Origin: an uncultured Sulfuricurvum sp.
GTDB lineage: Bacteria > Campylobacterota > Campylobacteria > Campylobacterales > Sulfurimonadaceae
Length of the DNA stretch: 39,502 bases
NCBI GenBank assembly: GCA_903844635.1
Contig: CAIMUF010000052.1
Coordinates: 64,840-104,341 of the forward strand
Direction of reading: 5' to 3'
This document shows positions 33,348 through 39,502 of the stretch, in pieces. Numbering within the stretch: the first letter of the stretch is position 1; the number at the start of each line of letters is the position of its first letter. Position numbers and translations under genes: made by a program. The notes under the pieces are model-generated. The model was not told the DNA's origin and searched no databases. It saw nothing but the letters and a program-made list of their open reading frames with translations.

Positions 33348-34154
33348 ATGAGATTCAAAGCGATATTCAAACATCTAAAGACATTTTTCTTCTTGATGTT
33401 TGATCGTGATATTACTGTCTATGCCTCCAGTCTTAGTTTTTACACGATTTTTACCCTTGTTCCCTTACTTATCATTTCCCTCAGCCTTATCGCTAATGTA
33501 CCTGTATTTAGTGCTCAATATGCATCAATACAGGTATTTTTGTTCGATAACATTATGCCAGTTCAGACCGAGGCAATTGCCGGATACTTAGAGTCATTCT
33601 TTAAAAACTCTGTGCAGCTTGGAATCATTGGATTTTCAACAATGATTATCTCTTCAATGCTCTTTTTTCAAAATTTTGAGCACATTGTCGAAAAAATATT
33701 TCACTCTCCCCAACGTAGCATTTGGGAAGCAATCACGACCTATTGGACCCTCATTACCCTCACTCCTATCGTTTTGATTGCTTCCATGAGTCTTAAAGCC
33801 TATTTGGAGGCAAACATCACAGGCGTTGCTCTAAACACTCTCTCCATTTTTCCTTTTTTATTACTGTGGGGGATTTTCTTTCTTATCTATAAAATTGCTG
33901 TTAATGCAGACATCTCACCAAAAGCTGCTGCAATCAGCTCTTTTATCGTTGCATTAGTTTGGGGATTAGCAAAAAACAGCTTTGTCCAATACGTTTTTTA
34001 TAACAAAACCTATGCCACAATGTATGGCTCACTTTCTGCTCTTATCTTTTTCTTTTTATGGATTTACGTTTCGTGGATTATCGTCATTTACGGGATGAAG
34101 CTATGCTATTTGATAAATCGCAGCACCAAGCGTTCCGATACCCAAAAGACCTAA
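33348..34154 (+). CDS. YihY/virulence-factor-BrkB family membrane protein
   Basis: 268-residue inner-membrane protein with six predicted transmembrane segments. Seen: the family N-terminal RDITVYASSLSFYTIFTLVPLL, and the FVQYVFYNKTYATMYGSLSALIFFFLWIYVSW block. Older databases call it ribonuclease BN, wrongly. Function unknown. It ends the PGBA_N-glcD-yihY operon, and its last 54 nt overlap the convergent comEC gene. Confidence 0.9.
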   Translation: MRFKAIFKHLKTFFFLMFDRDITVYASSLSFYTIFTLVPLLIISLSLIANVPVFSAQYASIQVFLFDNIMPVQTEAIAGYLESFFKNSVQLGIIGFSTMIISSMLFFQNFEHIVEKIFHSPQRSIWEAITTYWTLITLTPIVLIASMSLKAYLEANITGVALNTLSIFPFLLLWGIFFLIYKIAVNADISPKAAAISSFIVALVWGLAKNSFVQYVFYNKTYATMYGSLSALIFFFLWIYVSWIIVIYGMKLCYLINRSTKRSDTQKT

Positions 34155-35363
34155 CGCCCAAAACGCCGATTTCCAGCGCATCGCCATTAACGCTATAAAA
34201 ATACTCGTATACCCAATCCACACCGAAATCACTATCCTATGAACATCCCCAGCACCAAATAACGCCATCAAATAGGGATCAAAAAAATCTCCCCACGGCG
34301 TAAGATGCAGCGCTAAAACAGCAGGGTAATAAAGATTAAAAAGAAGTGCCAGTGGAATCGAACCCATATGCCACCATCCGAATATCCCAAATAGTGCTAA
34401 TGAGATGGGCAGCATTACTAAATAACACCAAATATGCAGTGCCAAAAATATTTGCCATGGCTTCCACTCTTCGTAATAGCGGATAAAAATAAAAATAGAA
34501 AGAACACCGAAACTCGAAAACCAAAAACCAAGCGAGAAAAAAAGTTTTGGGAAAAAGGCCAGTAATAGTCCTACGGTGATCAATAGAGTCTGAATAGATA
34601 CAATCTTCAACCCACGATCATACAGCCAATATCCAACCGCAATCATCCCAAAGGATCGTACCATCGGAGGGATAAACTCCAGTGCCCACAAATATGTAAA
34701 CAGCAATCCAAGTACCATAAAAAAAAGATCACGATTGCCGTGACGATAAGGAAAATAACGATTATGCAACCATCGATACGGCGGTCGAAGTAAAAAATAA
34801 GCAATAATACTCAAAATTCCAAAATGATACCCGCTAATAGAAAGTATATGGCTCAATCCCATTGCCCCTACCAAGGTTTGAAATTCTTTACTCATAGGAG
34901 TAGCTACAAATAACGCTCCATACAGTTCTTGCATCATTTCATCCGTGTGCATGGAGGCGATATCTTTGTACCATTGCTCTTTGAGACTAAGCTGTGGATA
35001 CACCTCAATGATAGAAGCACGAGCATTAAATCGACTAAGATAATCCAAAAAAGTGACATTTTTAACTTGAAGTTCAACCAAAATCTCACGCCCGCGTAAA
35101 TCGCGTAAATAAGGGCTCATAATGCATCGACACAGTGATCCATTATCCAACTGTAATTTCATGGAGGTTTTCGGTTGATCAGAAATTAGACGAACTTCTT
35201 GATCGATTACTTCTGCGCTTATCAGAGGATCATCGAAACGTTTTAGTTCTGAGTATTTGTGATATTCATACGTAAGAGAAAGTGAAGCAATAAAGAGAAG
35301 AAATAAAACAAAAAGTGAACCGCTTTTAAGATCGAAAAGATCAATGCGTTCTAATTTTGACAT
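34101..35363 (-). CDS. comEC: ComEC/Rec2-family DNA-uptake membrane protein, short form
   Basis: 420-residue polytopic inner-membrane protein, the channel for single-stranded DNA uptake in naturally competent bacteria. Seen: an N-terminal OB-like soluble part, then the competence-domain signature GLSHILSISGYHFGIL and about seven later transmembrane segments. No C-terminal metallo-beta-lactamase domain, which larger ComEC proteins carry; short forms are known in Campylobacterota. The ATG overlaps the dnaB stop by 1 nt. Competence itself is inferred; no other competence genes are visible. Confidence 0.87.
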   Translation of the reverse strand: MSKLERIDLFDLKSGSLFVLFLLFIASLSLTYEYHKYSELKRFDDPLISAEVIDQEVRLISDQPKTSMKLQLDNGSLCRCIMSPYLRDLRGREILVELQVKNVTFLDYLSRFNARASIIEVYPQLSLKEQWYKDIASMHTDEMMQELYGALFVATPMSKEFQTLVGAMGLSHILSISGYHFGILSIIAYFLLRPPYRWLHNRYFPYRHGNRDLFFMVLGLLFTYLWALEFIPPMVRSFGMIAVGYWLYDRGLKIVSIQTLLITVGLLLAFFPKLFFSLGFWFSSFGVLSIFIFIRYYEEWKPWQIFLALHIWCYLVMLPISLALFGIFGWWHMGSIPLALLFNLYYPAVLALHLTPWGDFFDPYLMALFGAGDVHRIVISVWIGYTSIFIALMAMRWKSAFWALGLLGIGTLGAAIYQIA

Positions 35364-36823
35364 TAGATTATCGGCATCGAAACATTTCCTGAGCTCATAC
35401 TATCATCCATATTCATGTTAGCACTTTTCATATCAATACTCTCATACACAATCTGTGCCGCACCAAATGTCGGTTTATCCACAAAGCGGGTGAACTTTTT
35501 CTGAAAGACCAGTTTTATATGCCCCGTCGGACCATTACGCTGTTTCCCGATAATGATTTCCGCTTCTTCTTCTTCTTTTTCAGTGTATTTGGAAATAAAT
35601 TCTTTCCCGGCAGAAATTGCCTCTTTTTCCCGCTCTTTTTCCTCTTTATAGAGATACACATCATTACGATAGACGAAAAGAATGATGTCCGCATCCTGCT
35701 CAATCGAACCCGATTCACGAATATCGCTGAGCATCGGGCGTTTATCCGAGCGTGATTCGAGACTACGGTTGAGCTGAGAGAGGGCGACAATAGGGATTTC
35801 AAGCTCACGGGCAAGCATCTTAAGTCCACGGGAGATTTCACTGACTTCAAGGTGACGATCTTTTCCCCCCGTACCGTTCATGATTTGGAGATAGTCGATG
35901 ACAGCAAGTTCAATCTCAGGATGACGGCTTTTGAGCTTACGCAATTTCGAACGGAGCTGATGGATATTAACCGAACCGTGATCATCTACAAAGAGCTTGG
36001 AATGGCGCATCTTGTCCACTGCATCATTGAGCCGTTTGTACTCTTCAGGAGTCATATCACCTACGCGGAGGCGCTGAAGCTGTATTGAGGTCTGTACACT
36101 TAAAAGTCTGAGCATTAACTGCTCAGCTGGCATTTCCAGCGAGAAAAATGCCACCCCTTTCCCTTTTTCGAGAAGATTTTGAACCATATTAAGAGCGAAA
36201 GACGTTTTCCCCATCGCAGGACGCGCTGCTACAATGACCAAATCCCCTTTGCCAAATCCTGTCGTCATTTTGTTGAGTTCAGCATATCCGGTATCAACAC
36301 CGACCAAAATCGCATCGCCCCGTTCACGCATCTCTTCGATGTATGCCATCGTATCATCGGTAATTTTCGGAGCGTCTTTAAAATCAATGGATTGGGAATT
36401 TTGAGTAATTTCATAGAGCTTTTTTTCGACCAAATCAACAACATCATTGCCGTTTAAATTCTCTTCGAGCGTTACCCGTTTGATTTCTGTGGTTAGGGTG
36501 AGAAGATGACGTTTAATTGCCTTATCTTTGATTTCTTGGACATACGCCGTAGTATTAGAAATCGGATTGGCGGTGAGAATTTCCACCAACACCCGCTCAT
36601 CAAACTTTTGTTTTCCGCTGAGTTCTTTTTTGATAAATTCTTCATCGATAGGAAGATCTCTGTGTGCGAGAGAAAGCATAGCACGATAAATTTCTTGGTG
36701 CGCCGCGAGATAAAAGTCTTCGGCATTAAGCACCGCTTCAAACTCATCAAATTGTGCAGGATCAAAAATAATAGAACTTAAAACAGACCGCTCAAAAGCT
36801 AAATTGTATAATGATTCTTCCAT
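35363..36823 (-). CDS. dnaB: Replicative DNA helicase
   Basis: 486-residue hexameric helicase that unwinds the fork and recruits primase. Seen: N-terminal DnaG-interacting domain (FERSVLSSIIFDPAQFDEF), Walker A RPAMGKTS (201-208), the FFSLEMP block, Walker B IDYLQIM, and the LSQLNRSLESR (H3/sensor) region. No intein. Length is normal. The start overlaps the ispG stop, and its stop overlaps comEC, each by one base, so translation is coupled. Confidence 0.97.
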   Translation of the reverse strand: MEESLYNLAFERSVLSSIIFDPAQFDEFEAVLNAEDFYLAAHQEIYRAMLSLAHRDLPIDEEFIKKELSGKQKFDERVLVEILTANPISNTTAYVQEIKDKAIKRHLLTLTTEIKRVTLEENLNGNDVVDLVEKKLYEITQNSQSIDFKDAPKITDDTMAYIEEMRERGDAILVGVDTGYAELNKMTTGFGKGDLVIVAARPAMGKTSFALNMVQNLLEKGKGVAFFSLEMPAEQLMLRLLSVQTSIQLQRLRVGDMTPEEYKRLNDAVDKMRHSKLFVDDHGSVNIHQLRSKLRKLKSRHPEIELAVIDYLQIMNGTGGKDRHLEVSEISRGLKMLARELEIPIVALSQLNRSLESRSDKRPMLSDIRESGSIEQDADIILFVYRNDVYLYKEEKEREKEAISAGKEFISKYTEKEEEEAEIIIGKQRNGPTGHIKLVFQKKFTRFVDKPTFGAAQIVYESIDMKSANMNMDDSMSSGNVSMPII

Positions 36824-37884
36824 CAGTCTTCCTGTGCTTCCATTTTTTCAACTTCTTCGATAAAACGATCAACCAGTTTATCTTCATCAAGCCGTGCTAC
36901 AACTTCACCTTTGACCATAACCAATCCCGAACCTTTACCATACGCAATAGCCACATCTGCATGCTTAGCTTCTCCGATGGCATTTACCACACACCCCATT
37001 ACCGAAATATCCAACGGTTTTTTAATGTGTTTCGTCCGCTCTTCGATCACTGCAACTGCGCTGACCAAATCCGCTTCGATCCGTCCGCACGTAGGACATG
37101 AGATGATATTGACACCTTCACGCGCCACACCACTGTCTTTTAAAATCGCACGTCCTACTTTGATCTCTTCTTCAAGCTCACCCGTAATCGAAACACGCAT
37201 CGTGTCACCGATACCATCGAGGAGTAATGCCCCAAGCCCGATAGCACTTTTTATCGTCGCATGAAAAATCGTCCCTGCTTCGGTTACACCCAAATGAAAC
37301 GGATAATTATTTTTCGGACGTAGCAACCGATACGCTTCTACAGTACGCTGAACATCACTGGCTTTGAGTGAGACTTTGATGTCGGTAAAGCCTAAATCTT
37401 CGAGAAATTTGATGTTATATTCCGCCGAGGCTACCATACCCTCTGCCGTTTGACCGTAACGCTGCTCGAACTCTTTTTCCAAACTTCCTGCATTGACCCC
37501 GATACGGATAGGAATATGACGTTCTTCACACGCTTTTACAATCTCACGAATACGTGATTTTTCACCGATATTTCCAGGATTAAAACGGATACAATCAACG
37601 ACTTCAGCGGCAATAAGTGCTAGTTTATAATTAAAATGAATGTCCGCTACGAGAGGGAGAGAAATTTGTTCTTTTATCGCTTTCAGTGCACGAGCATCCT
37701 CTTCATCTGGAACTGCAACACGAACGATGTCACATCCGGCGAAATGAAGACGGTTAATTTGCTCCACTGTAGCCGTAACATCGGACGTACGTGAATAAGT
37801 CATCGACTGTACTGAAATCGGAGCATCACCGCCAATGGCAACATTTCCGACATAAATTTTTTTAGTTGGGTATCGTGTAATCAT
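36823..37884 (-). CDS. ispG: (E)-4-hydroxy-3-methylbut-2-enyl-diphosphate synthase
   Basis: 353-residue [4Fe-4S] enzyme of the MEP isoprenoid pathway. Seen: N-terminal TIM-barrel with [32 protein letters not shown], and the cluster ligands C263 and C266 (SCPTCGR) and C298 (GCVVN), with E305 in NAIGEA. Length is that of the compact bacterial form. First gene of the ispG-dnaB-comEC unit; priA ends 31 nt upstream on the same strand. Confidence 0.97.
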   Translation of the reverse strand: MITRYPTKKIYVGNVAIGGDAPISVQSMTYSRTSDVTATVEQINRLHFAGCDIVRVAVPDEEDARALKAIKEQISLPLVADIHFNYKLALIAAEVVDCIRFNPGNIGEKSRIREIVKACEERHIPIRIGVNAGSLEKEFEQRYGQTAEGMVASAEYNIKFLEDLGFTDIKVSLKASDVQRTVEAYRLLRPKNNYPFHLGVTEAGTIFHATIKSAIGLGALLLDGIGDTMRVSITGELEEEIKVGRAILKDSGVAREGVNIISCPTCGRIEADLVSAVAVIEERTKHIKKPLDISVMGCVVNAIGEAKHADVAIAYGKGSGLVMVKGEVVARLDEDKLVDRFIEEVEKMEAQED

Positions 37885-37914
37885 GAGGTGATTGTAGCTT
37901 GTTGGATGTTAATT

Positions 37915-39502
37915 TTACGTAAACTCTATGGGGTCCATATCGATTTCACATAAGGGTGATTTGATGAACTTAATCGAACGGATAAGCTCTGTACTTTTAT
38001 CACTGCGAAGCAAGATTTGAAATCGATATTTATCTGCAATTTTTTCAATCGGAGAAGCCCCAAAACCTACGATCTCGATGGTGGGTATAGTTTTCAAAAT
38101 CTCGACCACTTTTTCCATTTCACTTTTTGCTTTTATTCCATTTTTATGGGTAAACAGCAATCGTGCTAACTTTTTGTGAGGCGGATACCGTCCCTCTCGG
38201 ATTTTAAGTTCATCTTTTAAAAACGTCTCATAATCATCCAAATATTGAGAAAAAAATGACTCATTAAAACTCTGTACGATGACGGTAGAGTCATTCTTTC
38301 TCCCGCTACGTCCTGCGATTTGGACGAGAAGTGATAGTGCCTTCTCCCGTGCACGATAATCCGCTTGTCCCAACAGATTATCAATCCCCATTACAACAGC
38401 CAGAGCAATGTCGTGATAATCATGCCCCTTGGAAAGCATCTGTGTCCCTACAAGTAGATCTATCTCACGATTATTAAAGGCTTTGAGCACTTTGGTCAGT
38501 TTGTTTTGCGTCGTAATCACATCACGGTCGAATTGCTGTATTTGCAGCTCACCAAGATTTTTTTCAAAATGCTCCACCGCTTCCGCCGTCCCCAACCGAG
38601 TCGTACTTAAATGACCGCTTTGACATTTGGGACACACGCGCGGTAATACTTCCGTATAGTTACAATAATGACATTTAAGTGCACGAGCATTACGATGTAA
38701 AGACATCCCAACGCTACAAAAAGGACATTCGATCACATATCCGCAACCATCACATACCATCGTTTTAAAATTCGCACGCGTAGGGATAAAAACGATCCCT
38801 TGATGCCCTGCCTGAAAATTCGAGGCAATATGTTTATCCAAAAATGGTGTCAATGCTTCGATCGAGGGCTCATACTCAAAGGAACGTTTGGAAGTATAAT
38901 ACCCCCCACGTAAACGATAAAAAGGATATTTTGCATAACTGCCAAGACTTGGAGTTGCACTCCCTAATACAACAGGAATTTTTAGAAGTGAGCCTATATA
39001 TATCGCCATATCTCGTGCATTGTAACGGGGACGTGAGGAAGATTTATAACTCTCATCATGCTCTTCATCCACGACGATTAAGCCTAAATTTACAATAGGT
39101 AAAAATAAAGCCGACCGTGGACCTGCGATGATTTGAGCCGAACCGTCATAAATTTTTTCCAATGTCACTTTTTTTTGTTTTGGGGTCATTTTCGAGTGCC
39201 ACAGTACGAACGACTCACCAAAATGATGTTTAAATCGCTGTTCCATTTGAGGAGTGAGAGAAATTTCAGGGAGAAGAAGCAAACACCGTTTCCCCTCTTG
39301 TAATACTTCATCCATACGTTTCATATAGATTTCACTTTTACCAGCACCTGTGTCACCGAAAAGAAGAGAGACGGGATGAGAACGGATGAAATCAATAGCT
39401 TGGGACTGAGTGAGGGAGAGGGTGATATTTACTGCCGTGTATCCTATTGGCTGGATTCCCGCCTTCGCGGGAATGACGGGAGGACTGTCATTCCCGCGAA
39501 GG
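37915..39502 (-). CDS. priA: Primosomal replication helicase PriA, C-terminal part (runs off right edge)
   Basis: At least 528 residues of the 3'-5' helicase that restarts stalled forks. Seen: Walker A GDTGAGKS (39334-39357), DEEHDESYKSSSRPRY, the zinc-binding Cys pairs (CDGCGY, CPFC, CHYC, CPKC), HRNAR, and QIAGRSGR. A shorter reading from the Met at 39324 would lose Walker A, so it is rejected. The reading frame stays open to the window edge, passing directly through the palindromic repeat at 39455-39502, which encodes VIPAKAGIQ. The N-terminal 3'-end-binding domain lies beyond the edge. Either an in-frame insertion or a disrupted gene is possible. Confidence 0.93.
   Translation of the reverse strand, partial: LRGNDSPPVIPAKAGIQPIGYTAVNITLSLTQSQAIDFIRSHPVSLLFGDTGAGKSEIYMKRMDEVLQEGKRCLLLLPEISLTPQMEQRFKHHFGESFVLWHSKMTPKQKKVTLEKIYDGSAQIIAGPRSALFLPIVNLGLIVVDEEHDESYKSSSRPRYNARDMAIYIGSLLKIPVVLGSATPSLGSYAKYPFYRLRGGYYTSKRSFEYEPSIEALTPFLDKHIASNFQAGHQGIVFIPTRANFKTMVCDGCGYVIECPFCSVGMSLHRNARALKCHYCNYTEVLPRVCPKCQSGHLSTTRLGTAEAVEHFEKNLGELQIQQFDRDVITTQNKLTKVLKAFNNREIDLLVGTQMLSKGHDYHDIALAVVMGIDNLLGQADYRAREKALSLLVQIAGRSGRKNDSTVIVQSFNESFFSQYLDDYETFLKDELKIREGRYPPHKKLARLLFTHKNGIKAKSEMEKVVEILKTIPTIEIVGFGASPIEKIADKYRFQILLRSDKSTELIRSIKFIKSPLCEIDMDPIEFT
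39451..39502. repeat. dRS3-like palindromic repeat pair inside the priA frame (cut by edge)
   Basis: Unit 1 is CTGGATTCCCGCCTTCGCGGGAATGAC (split here as CTGG + ATTCCC + GCCTTCGC + GGGAAT + GAC); its core 39455-39474 matches ATTCCC-N8-GGGAAT. After the 9-bp spacer GGGAGGACT an inverted unit begins with GTCATTCCCGCGAAGG and runs off the edge. The family is widespread in proteobacteria and known as dRS3 in Neisseria. Confidence 0.85.

Noticed and set aside
33348..34154. Ribonuclease BN annotation for the YihY family gene
   Set aside because: That name was a historical mistake; the protein is a polytopic membrane protein with no nuclease motif.
1..39502. CRISPR array, tRNA, rRNA or intact insertion sequence
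   Set aside because: No regularly spaced direct repeats, no cloverleaf or rRNA sequence and no transposase frame were seen on either strand.

Overview
The window reads as ordinary chromosome of a Campylobacterota (epsilonproteobacterial) bacterium, most like the Sulfuricurvum/Sulfurimonas group. The basis is a set of lineage-typical genes: CcoI/CcoS for cbb3 oxidase, a small CAACH cytochrome c, HemJ, a short ComEC without a nuclease-like domain, a Csd3-like M23 peptidase, a PGBA_N protein, and yceD-rpmF-plsX-fabH. Gene density is high and there is no rRNA, tRNA, prophage, intact IS or CRISPR array. Genus is an inference; no database was searched.

Layout. 1-1778 (-): hldE (cut by the left edge) and hldD, ADP-heptose synthesis for LPS. 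1902-2198 (+): a monoheme cytochrome c. 2280-7550 (-): one tight operon trpS-gmhA-gmhB-asparaginase-like-ccoI-ccoS, holding the other two heptose steps and copper/oxidase maturation. 7655-8448 (+): hpf-hemJ. 8462-9985 (-): der. 10048-12265 (+): a phosphoribosyltransferase, metK and a 2[4Fe-4S] ferredoxin. 12394-15461 (+): ndk, yceD, rpmF, plsX, fabH, then a HIT protein. 15856-17514 (-): a DEAD-box RNA helicase with a Gly/Arg/Asn-rich tail and a 5' leader of about 226 nt. 17897-18100 (+): a small unknown protein. 18120-21319 (-): hemB, argF and a pentaheme cytochrome c. 21400-25410 (+): ribA, a hybrid sensor kinase, rsmG and two small conserved-looking proteins. 25407-26423 (-): alr. 26536-29770 (+): an agmatine deiminase-like enzyme and a TonB-dependent receptor with copper-binding OprC signatures. 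29853-31046 (-): M23 peptidase. 31163-34154 (+): PGBA_N-glcD-yihY. 34101-39502 (-): ispG-dnaB-comEC with 1-nt overlaps, and priA running off the right edge.

Non-coding signals are the most unusual part. A two-hairpin element with a conserved TAACGTAGC-like linker occurs four times, each time just upstream of a start codon in the same orientation: gmhB, rpmF, argF and the agmatine deiminase gene. Its second stem changes sequence but keeps pairing between the rpmF and agmatine deiminase copies. At the right edge a Neisseria dRS3-type palindrome (ATTCCC-N8-GGGAAT) and a second inverted unit lie in an open priA reading frame, so the repeat is apparently translated. Two genes (ribA and the phosphoribosyltransferase) have a -10 box exactly 6 nt from the start codon, as expected for leaderless mRNAs. 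A structured block before metK resembles the right end of an IS200/IS605 element.
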